A stretch of 64,000 nucleotides of DNA from Rhabdophis nuchalis (GCA_039707465.1 CM077646.1:78454715-78518714), one strand, 5' to 3'; positions 45,089 to 57,815 are shown, counted from the first letter of the stretch. Notes: a model not told the origin generated them from the letters alone. Made by a program: numbers and translations.

Positions 45089-45818
45089 CAGGGGTGGGAT
45101 CCTACCGGTTTAAAAACTGGTTCTCTGAGTGCGCACTTTGCAAGTAGACCTGACATGCCTTGCGTGTGTACGCACAGTTTAGAATAATCTCATCTTCAGC
45201 ATTACTGCTGGCAAGGAAAATAGCTGAGACGTGGCAATCCACTCTGCCGTGCCAATCAGCTGTGCTTCAGAAAAGGAAATATAGGTGAGTATAGTACAGG
45301 GCTGGGTGGCCAGGCACATTTCGGAGCTATCGGTTCTGTTAGGGGTAAAAACACCGCCCGTTGGAAAATAAAGGCGGAATAGTGCAATATACCGGACAGC
45401 AAGAGATACATTGCTTTAAGCACACAATAACTATCAAACACCAATAGTAGAAAAAATAAATAGTCTTTACTTTTGTAGTAACTAAAATACTTCTTCCAAA
45501 CAGTGATACTAACTCCTCCAACAATAAACAGTCATTCACCAAAACACAGTTATCTTACACACAAAACAATGATACTTCTTTCGTCTTCAGGTTCAGCTCC
45601 CCCTCAGTGGCAATCAGGAAGCAAAGGAAAGCAAAAGGGATGAACTGTGTTTCCAGCTGCCTTTTTATGATTGAGCTGGGAAGCACAGCCAATCAGATTC
45701 AACATAGTCCTTAAAGTTACATATATTCTTTAAGAATCCTGGCTTATATATATTGTCAACCCAACATCAGGATAATTATCCTAACAGGTTTGCCCGAATC
45801 GGTAGAATCCCACCCCTG
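45089..45818. mobile_element. hAT-type MITE with nested solo LTR
   Basis: Ends CAGGGGTGGGATCCTACC and GGTAGAATCCCACCCCTG are inverted repeats. The flanking 8-bp duplication TTCTAATA is exact (45081-45088 and 45819-45826). The solo LTR at 45337-45786 is inserted near its right end; without it the element is about 275 bp. Confidence 0.92.
45337..45786 (-). mobile_element. Solo LTR, second copy
   Basis: 450 bp, TGTTAGG...CCTAACA, colinear with 28483-28944 with small indels. The flanks GGTTC (45332-45336) and GGTTT (45787-45791) match at 4 of 5 positions. CCAAT- and TATA-like elements are again on the minus strand. Confidence 0.82.
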
Positions 45819-45826
45819 TTCTAATA

Positions 45827-46921
45827 GCTGAAAGCAGTTAAGAAGCAATATCTGACAGTGACTAGAAAAGGGAGAATTTGAATCAGTGTCACTTTAAAAC
45901 CATGATTCCCAGAGAAATAACCTCACTTGGGACTGTTGTCTTGCAATCTTCTCACAAGGAACAACTGTCTGGAGCACTTATAGGCAATTTCAACTCCTCT
46001 CCTTGTCCAGAGAGGAGTTACAAAGAGCTGGTTTACTTGCTATCTTTTCATTCTGCCATGGTTGTTAGCTTTGCTTTTAGCTGAACTATATTCAGTTCAC
46101 CATTTCTTCCCTGGAAGTCCCAATGAATGTGTTATTTTCTAAAGCAGAGATTGGCAACAAGTTGTGCCCTGGACCAACATTGTCCCCAACTCCTTCCCTG
46201 AAATATTTTATGGCATAATTTCTAATAATTTTAAGTTAGAAATGCATGGAAACTGTAATATAAGCTCTATAAGGGATTTAATATAATGTAAAAACAAAGC
46301 ACACCAACCCCTCTCCCCAACCCCCCCCTCCCCAATTCAGCCTCATTCCTTTTCATCCTTGCCTACCCGGTACAAATTGTATGTTTTCCAAATGTCAGCT
46401 AGCATTGAAAGGCAGTTAATTCATAAATTATTGCAGAATCTTTACATAACTCTAGTGAACCACTATTAATAACAAAGAGTATTTTGTGATTCTGTGGAAT
46501 ACAGACTATTGATTCCATATTTGGGGACAAAAGATAACCAGGAATTGGTTTATTGTAAAAATTAGACTGGAGGATATGCATGGAAAAAAACCCACAGAAC
46601 CTACAATATTATTTGTGTGTTTTGGGGTGCTGTTTAATATTTTGGAGTATAACACTACAATCTCTGCATATTTACTTAGAAGAAAGTCCAGTCAATTTTT
46701 ATGAGATTTTCTGCTAGGTTTGGAGAGCATAGTTTTTCCTGTCTCTTGCTATGGATTTGTATCAATAGATGAAGAGGTAGATGGGGAAAAACCACTTTGT
46801 CCAATATGCATTTAGTTAGATGTCTAAAAATTTTTTTTAATGGCATAATCTTCAAGATACCAGAAAGCTAGAACTAAAGATATCCAGGAAAAAGTGGATT
46901 TGAGCAAGCTAATTATATAGA
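45827..46921 (+). other. Putative intron sequence, nothing recognised
   Basis: No coding exon, RNA gene or repeat family seen. There is a C-rich run near 46310-46335. Confidence 0.4.
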
Positions 46922-46929
46922 GTTTAGGG

Positions 46930-47236
46930 CAGTAATGGCAAACCTTTTTTGGCTTGCGTTCCAAAAGCGGGAGGAGTGCAGGGGTGTGTGTGTCATGCAT
47001 GGGCGTGCCACACATGCATGCACTTTCCCCCTCTGGTTTGCTCATAGGGTCATTTTTCACCTTCTAGGAGCCTTCAGCCCTACGGAGCCTTCAGGGTAGC
47101 CTCCGAAGGGTGAAAAATGGTCTCAAAAGAAGGCTGAAGTCAGCTGGACATGTGTGCTGGAGCTGACAGGGCAACGCCTCGCATGCCATAACAAATGGTT
47201 CCACGTGCCACCTGTGCCATAGGTTTGCCATCACAG
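46930..47236 (+). mobile_element. hAT-type MITE with exact 8-bp TSD
   Basis: 307 bp, ends CAGTAATGGCAAACC and GGTTTGCCATCACAG, duplication GTTTAGGG at 46922-46929 and 47237-47244. Same family as 24745-25117 but with a shorter interior. Confidence 0.9.
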
Positions 47237-47833
47237 GTTTAGGGCATTGGGTATGTAATGTAAAAAATGAGAAACTTTCAGACTACATGTTTAAAAGACT
47301 TCATTGCACAGTACTGAATACTGCTTTGATAGCTGTCTCTTATACCGATTACTATTCAGTTAGAGAAAAGTCTATCTGACTGACTGAATAAATCCCTTGT
47401 AATGTTGGTATCTCAGAGAGTTTCTTAAATAGGGCAGAGCTAAATCATCCCTGTCTTACAGTGACCCCTTGGACATGATGCAGTTGAGGTTTCATGACCT
47501 CCTTTGAATCTCATTTGGTAAATTGATGGTGTCTGATGCAGGAAAAACATTTGCAGTTGTGTAATGTTTGGTTAATTGTTTATTTATCATTCATATATTT
47601 ACTGAAAAAAGTCAGCAATGCTACCAGATGCCACAGCAAAGTGGAAGGTCCTAGAAATGGAGGCAGTTAACTACACTTAACGGTATTTATGTATAGAGAG
47701 GACCTTGACATTGTGTCCTTTCTCCTTGAAGGTTTGAATATTTTTATCTTTCTGGGCTTTTTTTGTTCACTTGTCAGAAGAATTGATGCTAGCATTTTTT
47801 CTTCAAATTTTAGAAAATTCTAATTGTATAGAC

Positions 47834-48190
47834 CAGTGATGGCGAACCTATGGCACGGGTGCCACAGGTGGCACGTGGAACCATTTCTTAGGGCACACGA
47901 GGTATTGCCCTGTCAGCTCCAGGCCAGCTGATTTAGGCATTCTTTTGAGGCCATTTTTTACCTTCTAGAGGCTTCAAAGAAGTTCCTGAAGCCTCTTGAG
48001 GTGGGGAGAGGAGGCTGTTTTCACCCTCTCCAGGCTCCTAGAAAGCCTCTGGAGCCTGGGGAGCACGAAAAAAGCACGCCAAAAGCAGGGGGTCACACAC
48101 ATAGCATTATGGGTGTGGCATGCCCACGCATGACCTCCCTGCGCTCCCCCCGCTTTTGTCACACGAGCCAAAAAAGGTTAGCCATCACTG
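47834..48190 (-). mobile_element. hAT-type MITE with exact 8-bp TSD, inverted
   Basis: 357 bp, ends CAGTGATGGCGAACC and GGTTAGCCATCACTG, duplication GTATAGAC at 47826-47833 and 48191-48198. The interior is the reverse complement of 24745-25117 ('acccataatgctatgtg' versus 'cacatagcattatgggtg'). Confidence 0.92.
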
Positions 48191-48198
48191 GTATAGAC

Positions 48199-49122
48199 TG
48201 TTATTAGAATGCATGTGTTTCTTAAGGGATCCAGGAAAAATAGAGTCTGCAGATTGACTTGTGCCAGAGTTCTGTGATGGACCAAATTAAGTGCATGGAA
48301 CATTGCAAATGAGCATTTTATTATGAAATTTTATTCATCCCTGCAGTTTTCTTCACAAGATTTTTCAGAAGTGGCTTGCCTTTGCCCCATTCAGACTGAG
48401 AGAGACTAATTAAATTGAATGAATGAACTGAATGAAATAAGTGATGTGTTCAGATAGCTGAATAATCCTGTCCTGTTCTACAATTTAACCTTTACCTTGC
48501 CATGTACTACAATCTAAAAGATTTGAATTATGTTAGCACAATTCAGTGAAGATTACAATATTTGTATTTTAAGACTATGGTGCTGCTTTGGAAATCAAGC
48601 CCTTACTATTTGTGCTTAGCCATGTTCACAGTTGAAAATACTGGATTACTACATGTGGTGGCCATATACCATGAAAAATGAATGATGAAATTCATCATAT
48701 ATAAACAGCATGAACAGTACACAGATGTCTCGTATCCTAATCCCCTTATTTGGGGTTTCTTGAATCAGTCAAAGAGCCTAACTAATATTTATTGTTTATA
48801 TGATTTTATGCTTCTGATTCCAAATGACTCTAGGTGGCTCACCATAAATTAGAAATGATAAAAACCAGTATAATAGGAAACAACAAAACCAAACTAAAAC
48901 AAAAAAAGTACATGTTGGAGGTATACCAGTAAGGCTTTGTTGATGATAATGCAGTTTGATTATGATGGACCAAGCCACCTGTTTCATCTGTTTTCCAGAA
49001 TATGTGAGTAGGAAGGATTCAGCTTTATGCAATGTGACTAGCTAAATTATTTAAATTATAAGGGATTTATGCTGAAGAAATGGCCTAATTTTTCTTAATA
49101 AACATGTGGCACATCATTTTGA
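48199..49122 (+). other. Putative intron with a LINE tail fragment
   Basis: Around 48785-48850 the minus strand reads 'gtgagccacctagagtcatt', then an AATAAATA-type end, similar to 3' tails of squamate LINEs. Otherwise nothing recognised. Confidence 0.45.
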
Positions 49123-49860
49123 ATAGAATAACAGAGTTGAAAGGGACCTTGGAGGTGTTCTAGCCCAATGCCCTGCTTTTGTAAGAAACCCTACATCACT
49201 TCAGACGAATGGTTATTTAACCTCTTCTTAAAAATTTCCAGTGTTGTAGCATTTACAACTTCTAGAGGCAAATTGTTCCGCTGATTAATTGTTCTGTCAT
49301 GGAATTTCGCCTTAGCTTTAGGTTGCTTCTCTCCTTGATTGGCTTCCATCCTTTGCTTCTTGTCCTGCCTTCAGAAAATAGATTGACACCCTAACCTGAG
49401 TCCTTCTTTTCATTAAACTAGATATAACCAATTCCAACAACTGTTCTTTATATGTTTTAGCTTCCACGCTGTAAGGCCAAACTTGGAATACTGCATCCAG
49501 TTTTGGTTGTCACGATGTAAAAAAAGAAATGGAGACTCTAGAACAGTGGTTCTCAACCTTCCCAATGCCGTGAGTGCTCTAAGTTGCTTCTCTCCTTGAT
49601 TAGTTTCCACCCACTGCTTCTTGTTTTACCCTCGGGTGCTTTGGAGAATAGTTTGACTCCCTGTTCTTTGTGGCAGCCTCTGAGATATTGAACCACTGCT
49701 ATCAGGTCAACCCTAATCATTCTTTTCATAAGACTAGGCATATTCAGTTACAGCAACCGTTCTTTATATGTTTTATCCCCGAGTCCCCTTATCATCTTTG
49801 TTGCTCTTCTCTGCACTCTTTCTGGAGTCACAACATCTTTTTTACATCATGACATTTAAA
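49123..49860 (-). mobile_element. CR1 LINE segments with embedded SPIN end
   Basis: 49123-49460 is the reverse complement of the CR1 arm at 21030-21365. 49460-49543 matches the inverted junction region of that locus, and 49544-49573 is the end of a SPIN-like element. From 49574 another minus-strand CR1 piece follows ('taagttgcttctctccttga' to 'acatcatgac'). The composite order is shared with 20914-21365 (see findings). Confidence 0.8.
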
Positions 49861-52354
49861 TGAACATTTTGCACTGGGGTGGGGAATCTTCAATATAGTG
49901 ATATATAGTTCCACATTTCCTCCTAAGCTGAAGGTGGGATGTGGTAGCAGTTGTGACCTAGCACATTGGATCTGTCAGGGCATGAATGGAAAGTACTCAA
50001 TCCAATCAAGGTCTATTAGTCTAGAAATCTAGTTCTGGCATAGTTTTGGCTCTTGATGCAGTTAATATTCCCCCTGAAATCCCAGGGCCAATTTAAGGAG
50101 CCTCCTGGCCTCATAACTCCTCTGGAACAGCAAAATCCACAGCCAGGAGGGCTTAAGCCCAACTTCAGCTAATAGACCAGCTGTGGCCTGAACGAAAATA
50201 GGATGCACAAGGGATAGTCAAAGATGCCCTGGTCAGACGCTATTCAGTTGGAATCCTGTAATTTGATTTACTGGAGACTTTTCTTCAAACTATTGGGAAT
50301 GCCAGCTGGCATAAAATATGGCTTTCTGTGTGCTTATTACACTGTCTTGATGTTGCATGTAACATTACTGCTGTGGGAGCTACATGGGTTATTGATTTAT
50401 TTCTGAATGTAATTCAAGGAGCGGGTTATGACCTACAAAACCTTCCCAGGTTAATTTTTTTTGCCCAATCCACTTGAACAAATAATGTCTGCTGAAGGTT
50501 GCCACCATCCAGAGGTAATATTTGAAGAGGTAGACGTTCTTTGTCGGGGCTCCTCTCCTCCAGAACATCATAGATGACAACACCTGAGATGATAGTGACT
50601 GTTAACGAAGTTTTCTTTCAAAATCTAACTGGCCTTGTGTTTTATAAGTCGCTCTTACTTACAATCACCCCCCTTTCTGACTCTCTCTCTTTGAGTAAGT
50701 ACCTAAGCCCTTTCCATTTGTTTTGATCAATAGCTATCAGATGGCTGCAATTGGGCATCTTGAACAAAACTATTTGGCTGTTCTGGTAAAAAGATTTATT
50801 TAAAAAAAACACACACATACACAAAAGCCAGTAGGAGTCCTTGCCTAACTCCTAGGTGTCCTTATAATAGACAGAATGGTGAGTGGATCAAGAGGAAGAT
50901 GAAAGCTGAGAAAATCATGTTTGGGAAGAGGTAATAAGATGTTCAAAAAGAGAAAGGCAAGCATTTTAAGGAACAAAAGGGAATATAAGAATTTGAAGGG
51001 TAGTATAGTGAAGCAAGCTGTCTATCGGTTTTGTAAACCTTGCTTTATAGCTCAGTAAGTGTTATGTTTTCAGGTAATTATATAACACTATCATTAAGCT
51101 AACGAAGATTTTACAGAGTCATATACTTTTATTATTATTATTTTTTCAAGAGATCACAGTTTTGTTCTTAGGTTTCTTCTGTTATAGATTAACCACCATT
51201 TACGAGGACTAACAAAAGTTTAGAGGCCAGTCTAAAAATAGCCTTTACAGATTGATAGATATCTGAAATTAAACCATTCTCAGATTAAATATTCCGTAGT
51301 GCTAGTTGCTATTGCAATATAGCAGAACCTTGTAGCGTCTTACTAAAGTAACAAATTTCTTCTATTGTAAATCTATAGACGTCTAGCATTTCCTCTTAAA
51401 CATAAAGATACCATTCATACTGAAGATATTTTTCTTCCACGTTGACAGCAAAGCTTGATATTTCCAGTGTGGTTTATATTTTACTAATCATTTTCAGGAA
51501 AGTGATTTGCACTCCCATTTCTTTCACTGATAGATGAGGGAAACTTAAATGAGTTCTGTTTCTCCTTAGTCTTTTTACACTTGATGTCAAAACAGCTTTC
51601 CTGGTGTATTGCTATTTCCTGGAGCATTTACTATGATGCATTCAATCCTCCCTTCCTCTCAGCCATGCAAAATCTAACTCAGCCTGGTCTGATGGTGCCA
51701 GACAGGGAGGAGAGGTTGCACTTAAATAGATAAGCAGAGAACAGAGAGAGATAAATCCTATTTTGAACTATTGGGATAAACAGTAGTTTCTATGAAGTGT
51801 CTGCTGAGAAGCTGTTAAAAGTATTGAGATATTGTTGAAGGGTGCACAATGTGGTAGCATAAATCCTTTTTAAAATCTTTCTATTACAGTAATTCAACAC
51901 TAGTTGCTAAAGCAGATTAGCTAGAATATACAATTGTACTTGTTGAAGAAATAGTCCTGATTTTAGGTAAGTTTATCCAATTTCTAGCCAACCAGGAAAA
52001 AGGCGTACTTTATAAAAGGAATATGAAGTTGAATCTTGGCAGACTTTCCTAAACAATAAAGCCATACATGGCTTTGGACTGTGCTTTCTGTTAACCTGCC
52101 AACTGATTAGCATCTTTTTTAAGAGGCCCTTTTGGGGAAATCCTATATGACAAGGGAGGGCATGTAGCAATTGTGGAAAAAGGCTGTTGTGAGAATAACT
52201 CTTTCCCAGGTAAGATCCATAGGGTGTCTTTATTATAAATCCAAATATAAATATATCAGTGAGAATCCATCTGGTGCAGGATGACTGAAGGTCGTCGATC
52301 GGATCGCTGCCTACCACATTGGTCCAGTGCAAATTAATGGACATATGTTTTTAA
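49861..52354 (+). other. Putative intron sequence, nothing recognised
   Basis: AT-rich sequence without a repeat family, RNA gene or coding signature that I can identify. Confidence 0.4.
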
Positions 52355-52474
52355 ATTTCCCACTCCAGGGCTGAGTAACTGACTCCAAGTCACCCAGCCA
52401 CTTCTGTGCCAAAGAGAGGAATAGAACACAAGTCTCCCTGCACCTGTCCAGCTTCTTAACCAGTACATTAAACT
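52355..52474 (-). mobile_element. tRNA-derived SINE fragment
   Basis: The reverse complement reads 'gagctagtttaatgtactgg' then 'ttaagaagctggacaggtg' and 'gggtgacttggagtcag', the 5' tRNA-related part of the SINE found at 57009-57522. The tail is missing. Confidence 0.65.
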
Positions 52475-52477
52475 AGC

Positions 52478-52858
52478 TCAATGGTGGGATTAATTTTTTT
52501 ACTACCGATTCTGTGGGTGTGGCTTGGTGGGTGTGGCTTGGCTTGGTGGGCATGGCTTGGTGGGCATGGTAGGGGAAGGATATTGTAAAATCCCCATTCC
52601 CTCCAGATCAGCTGGGACTCAGGAGGCAGAGAATAGATGGGGTGGGGCCAGTCTGTGGTGGTATTTACTGGTTCTCCAAACTACTCCCACTCGGTCACAT
52701 GGCCGGCAAGCCACTTCCACTCGGTCACATGGCTGGCAAGCCACTCACACAAAGCAGGCCACACCTACAGAAGAGGTTCTAAATTTTTTTGAAACCCACT
52801 ACTGATACAAGAGCACGCCCGAACCAGTAGTAGAAAAATTGGCAACCCACCTCTGATT
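52478..52858. mobile_element. MITE with internal minisatellites
   Basis: The ends ('ggtgggattaattttttta' and 'agaaaaattggcaacccacc') are imperfect inverted repeats related to the 45089 and 62500 elements. The interior holds 'ggcttggtgggtgtggcttg' repeats (52505-52570) and a 30-bp tandem pair 'ctcggtcacatgg(c)cggcaagccac' (52688-52745). No clean duplication seen. Confidence 0.65.
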
Positions 52859-52914
52859 TGGAGGTATGTTTCAGGTTGGTGTCTTTCTGAAATATCTACT
52901 GTATTGTCTAATAA

Positions 52915-53075
52915 AGGAGAATATTTGCAGTTCAGGGTTGACGTGAGGGGTCCTTGATACTCTCTGACCTTGCTAGTTTTCCTGCAGACATCTCATTACC
53001 CAAACTAGGTAACATCATCAGTGCTAGTAAGGAGTGCTGTTTGCTGTCAGTTTATATTCTGTGTTGTCTTTTCCA
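52915..53075 (-). mobile_element. Penelope-type terminal fragment with hammerhead-like stem
   Basis: On the minus strand CTGATGA (53015-53021) is followed by TGTTACC-TAGTTTG-GGTAATG, then AGATGTC (up to 52987). GTTACC and GGTAAT pair, giving a 6-bp stem II. The second core strand is GAGATGTC where GAAACGTC is expected, two changes. The flank reads 'tgcaggaaaac', as in related squamate repeats. Confidence 0.6.
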
Positions 53076-55181
53076 GCTTCAGTTTCTTCACTGTGTTAGT
53101 ATCAGTGCCCCATTGAAACATGAGAGCTGATAGTTCAAAATACACCTTTTTAATTAAATAAAGAAACAATTATTTTTCCTACTTAAATGGTGCCAATTGG
53201 GAAAAAAATAAATTTGGTTTTCATATAATTTTTTCACATTTACTCTTTAATTATGTTTGTTCTGGATCTCAGTTCAGATGGTCAAGAGGGCTTTAACTCT
53301 ATATGTACATTTTTCAAACAAAAATGATAATGATTTAACTGTTGAGTCAAGTTACATCCTTAATGTTCCACTTGGAGGAAAAAATGGTACAGTATTAGTT
53401 TCAAATTAAAATAAACTTTAATCCACATTTGAGGGGGACATCATTAGTTTGTTATTTCTAAGAGCTAAGTTAATAAGAGAAAGCAGTTTTGCTAATGAAT
53501 AACAATGTTGAGTCTGATGTTCAGAACCATGGAAATAAAAATCGGTGTTGGCTCCTAAGAGTCTGTGGATGGAGAACTGCAATTCTAACATGTATTTTCT
53601 TAGTCTGGGCTGCAGATAACATGTTTCCTCTTGTGACAGCTGATCTCGGACTGGTAATATGGTAGAAAAAGAATGGGAGCAAAGTGATTCTGGCTAAGGG
53701 AATAAGCATGTTCCTGTTTCATTGTTATTTCTGTCATTTATTTTATTTACTAATGTTGCTATTAATCAGTTTCATTTTGAAACCCAAGAAACTCCTGCAT
53801 TTGAAGTGGTTGTGGGATTTGTTTTGGCTCTTGCAATGGATAGATCAGTATGTGAGATGAAAACCCCCTATATCATTTTTGATAATTAATAATCTTTTGC
53901 CAGCTGGTACTCTGCAGGAAATTTCCAATTGCTAATTTTGTTAAGGTTTTTTTCCTTCTTCAAACTGACAATTGTAACTTAGGGCAAGCAAGCATTGCCT
54001 TAAACCACTAACACCCAAGAAATCCTATAATGAAGGACATCGCTGCACATAAGCAAACAAGCAATAAAGAAACCAAACATACTGGACAAAAGCCAGGTTC
54101 ACTTTAAAAGATGCCACAGAGATTTCATGTTATATTAATCATTTTTTTAAAACAAATCCAGATGATTATACATTTCTTATGTCAGTGGCGGAAAAGGTGC
54201 ATTGACACATGTCTAAAAGTTTATACTGCTGTTATGTGTATTGATCTTCAGCATTATTTCTGAAGTTTCTCATACAACAATAGCTTCTATTTAGTTTAAA
54301 CGAAGGCATGCAGGTTTCTTTCTTTGTTCTATGTTCATTAGAAGATGGTGACCTCCGAGACAGAATGGGCTCATTCTGAAAAGAAGAATCAGGTCATGCC
54401 ATCTTATCTTGAAGTCAACAATTGAGAAATATCTTATTGTATTGGTTGTATTGTGCCAAATTCTTCACTAAATGGCCTTTTGTACTTTGAACATTACTTT
54501 GAACATTTCTTTGAACATTAAAATCAAGAGCTTTCAAACTGTTTACTTGCTGTGTTAACTCTTGCACACAAGACAATGTAGTCTCAGAACAAGTTGTATT
54601 GAAACACGCTATTGAAATAAGCAAATTTCATTGGAGATCAAAATATGAAAACAAAAAAGTCAGGAGAAGGCCTCTCTGGTGGCAGACCAAGAGAGATGAG
54701 ATAATCCCATTTGCTTAGTCTTCATATGAAGAAATGATTATTAGCAGAAACACAGATGCTAATATTACCAGAGTGGAAACCTCCAAATATATGAAAGCAT
54801 AATGGTAGTTTTGATTTACCATGTAAAAAACCCCAACAACCTTAAATCAAACTCAGAAACTATCAACAATCAATGGAGAAAAAGATGGTAAACTCTCATT
54901 TCCATCTAATAGTAGAATTCTGTTTCTAGGATAGTAATATCCAAGATTGCAGCTGTAACCTTTAGGCTGAGCTGGTGCAACAGGATATGACCAACAGGGA
55001 ATAAAGAGAATTGTAAACTTATAGATAGGTCAGTTTGGTCAAGTAATGCCTCCATAATTTTCACACCCTTACACTAGTTCTGCAGTTAGAATGACTGTGT
55101 TTATAAGGAACTATGTTTAGGATACATTGTTTTTTATATTATCAGTCTTTTTTTCCATTTTTTAATGGAGACCAGACTATT
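53076..55181 (+). other. Putative intron sequence, nothing recognised
   Basis: AT-rich. The only small structure is three 'ctttgaacatt' units in tandem near 54486-54520. No exon seen. Confidence 0.4.
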
Positions 55182-55189
55182 TTCTAGGT

Positions 55190-55400
55190 CAGTGGTTCTC
55201 AACCTTATTTCACCATGGAGCTCCTTTAAATACCTTTTGTGGCCATGGCCCATGGCCACGGAGCCTCGAGACATAACTCAAGATTTAAACCATAACATTT
55301 CTTCAAGCCTTCATGCCCCCCCCCCCCCCCCCACCGCCCTCATGACGACATGCTGAGGCCACAAAAGGGTGTTCTCTGAAACCAGTTCAAGAATGAAGGC
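55190..55400. mobile_element. hAT-like element, 5' part and poly-C
   Basis: Starts CAGTGGTTCTCAACCTTATT and continues 'tcctttaaataccttttgtgg', 'aagatttaaaccataacatt', 'tcttcaagcctt', followed by a C homopolymer at 55315-55332. The same blocks recur at 63865-64000. The right end is unclear. Confidence 0.6.
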
Positions 55401-55588
55401 CATGTGTCACCAGAGCTATCTGGAGTAGGCTGCAGGAGCCTGCCAACAGAAAGAAAATACTGCAGGAACGGCATGTGGCAGAATCTGAGGATCACACGTA
55501 TGATTGAATTATATTTTTAAAAAAAATGAATATGCAAAGTCTGGTTTCTTTTTTGTTGGTGGAGAGGTGTGACATGCCAGCAAAGCTA

Positions 55589-56029
55589 CCGTATTTTTCG
55601 GATTATAAGACACACCTTTTTCCCTCGAGGGTGAAAATCTGGGTACATTTTATACATTGAATAAAGCATTTTTGGCCTCCTGAAACCCCGCCCCCTTTGC
55701 AAAAATGGCCGTGCATAGCCTTTAGGAGGCTTCCAGGGTGCTCTTTTTTTTTTGCTCGTTTTTGCCCTCCCAGCCCCCAGGAGCACTCTGTAAACCTCCT
55801 AAAGGCTATGCATGTGCCAAATTTTTTGACAAAAGACGGGCCGGTTTCTGCTTCTTTTTGACCCAGCCCCCAGGAGCACTCTATAAGCCTCCTAAAGGCT
55901 ATGCATGCCTTTGAGAAATGAGCCATTTTGGGGAGGTCTGCAGAGTGCAAAAACGTTTTTTTTAATTTGCCTCTTCAAAATCTTGGTGCATCTTATACTC
56001 CGGTGCATCTTATATGCCGAAAAATATGG
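55589..56029. mobile_element. TIR DNA element with TA flanks
   Basis: Ends CCGTATTTTTCGGATTATAA and 'cttatatgccgaaaaatatgg' are inverted repeats, with TA on both sides (55587-55588 and 56030-56031). Internally 'gcctttaggaggcttccagg' and related 'gcactctgtaagcctcc' blocks repeat. No transposase. Superfamily not determined. Confidence 0.75.
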
Positions 56030-57008
56030 TAGTCATTTTCCAAATTTTTGACATGCTGAATCCAAATTTTCACCACATTTTCTGAATTATTGGCACACTG
56101 AGTGCAAAAAGTTCATCATTACTGAACTTGGGCATTAGAAACAGCATATTTTAGCGGAGACTCTTCTGAATGTGAACTGACTATGAGTGACTGTCTAATG
56201 GGCTTCTGATTCAGGATGAGCTGAAGATGTCAAACACAGACAGATAATACATACACATACATAGATTGCTAATGCCTCATTGCTGTTGTACAAAAGATTG
56301 TAAGATGTTCACTGTGTGTGATTATAAGGTACATTATACACAGAGTTTAATTCAACAAGTTAGACACAAGAAAATTTACATTTATCTAGTTCATTGCAAT
56401 GACCTGAATTTCCATTAATCTTTCATGGAAGAAATTGGTTGATTTCCTTAATATCTTATATTGAAGTCAAGAATGATGTCTTGCTTGCATAAAGATTTAA
56501 ACTGTATGTAACTGGATAATCTCCATTGTATGCTAAAAAAAACTAATAAAAAGTACAATTCACACCAGAGTAATTTAAATTCTGCATCAATAAAAAATTA
56601 ATTTCATAAACCCATATAAATAATTTACATTAAGAACATCCACATACATTCTCTAATTTATTCTAATCTTTTATTCCTTACTTTTGTTTTCGTAATGCTA
56701 GTAAGGGTCAAGAAGTTTCGCAATGAAATTAAACCCAAAGGCCTAAAGGCATCATTTTATAGGCTTCATTCTGCTGTGTTTCCCATCAGAGATTTTGTTC
56801 TCAGTCAAAGAATGGCATACTGTACAAATATAATAATATGCAAGGCTGTTAACTCATAAAAGAGGCAAAACTTCCAAATACAGTCAATGGTAATCCATCT
56901 CCTATATTCAGTATAACAAAGTGACCTTTCAGTGAGTCTTAGTGGTGGCTGGCTACAGCAGTCTTTTGCTGTCTTCTGTTTAAATAAGCATTTCAAACAT
57001 CTGAAAGA

Positions 57009-57522
57009 AAGCCAGTTTGGTGTAGTACAGTGATACCTAATCTTTTCCGGTCTGAGTGCCTGAAGCATGTGCACCTGAATCCCCAAAATGCAATGCATGA
57101 ATGGCTGCTGCGCATGCACCACAGCCCCATGTATATGTGCATTCCCTGTTAGCGACCCAAAGACCAGCTGACCAGTGGGAGGCATGCACACATGTGTGGC
57201 AGAGCGCATGTGAGATGACTGCTCACATGTCCAAAGAGAGTGCTCCGTGTGCCACCCCTGGCACACGTGCCATACGTTCACCATCACTGGTCTAGTAATT
57301 AAGGCACCTGTCTAGAAACCAGGAGTCTGTGAGTTCTAGCTTCTAGTTCCACTTTAGCTTGGTGATCTTGGGCCAGTCACTTTCTCTTAGTCCAACTCAC
57401 CTGGCAGGATTATTTTGGAAGGGAAAATAAGAGGAAAAAGAAATATTAGATATGTTTGCCATCTTGAGTTTAGAAAAAATTAGTAAAGGTTGGATATAAA
57501 TAAAATAATAAATAAATCTGCA
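57009..57522 (+). mobile_element. tRNA-derived squamate SINE, split by a MITE
   Basis: The head 'gccagtttggtgtagta' (57011-57027) continues after the MITE at 57298 as 'attaaggcacctgtctag', i.e. the A-box region, then a B-box-like GAGTTCTAGCT (about 57331), 'gggccagtcactttctctta', and ends with 'gttggatataaataaaataa' repeats. It fits the Sauria-type SINE. A fragment in the other orientation lies at 52355. Confidence 0.8.
57028..57289. mobile_element. hAT-type MITE inserted in the SINE A-box region
   Basis: Ends CAGTGATACCTAATC and 'gttcaccatcactg'. The flanks GTGTAGTA (57020-57027) and GTCTAGTA (57290-57297) match at 7 of 8 positions. Confidence 0.8.
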
Positions 57523-57553
57523 GCGTGTAAGAATTTACCACTAAGGTCTAGGA

Positions 57554-57815
57554 TGTGATGGCGAACCTATGGCATGGGTGCCGTTGGCCCAGCTCAGCTC
57601 TCTGTGGTGTTTCTTTCGTGAGCTTTTGTTCCCCTGCAGATGACCAAACAGAAGAAAAGAAAAAGATCTCACCTCTGGCAGAGCTGCTGGTGTTGGGATG
57701 CCCCACCTCCCACCAGGTCTTTGGGTCTCTGATACGCATGTGAGCATGTTTGTGCATGCGTTTGTAGTTTGGGCGCAGTTTGGGCACTCGATACCTAAAA
57801 GGTTCTCCATCAGTG
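57554..57815. mobile_element. hAT-type MITE
   Basis: Ends 'tgtgatggcgaacctatggc' and 'aaaaggttctccatcagtg'. The flanks gtctagga (57546-57553) and gtctaggg (57816-57823) match at 7 of 8 positions. Overlapping ORFs here are incidental. Confidence 0.75.
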
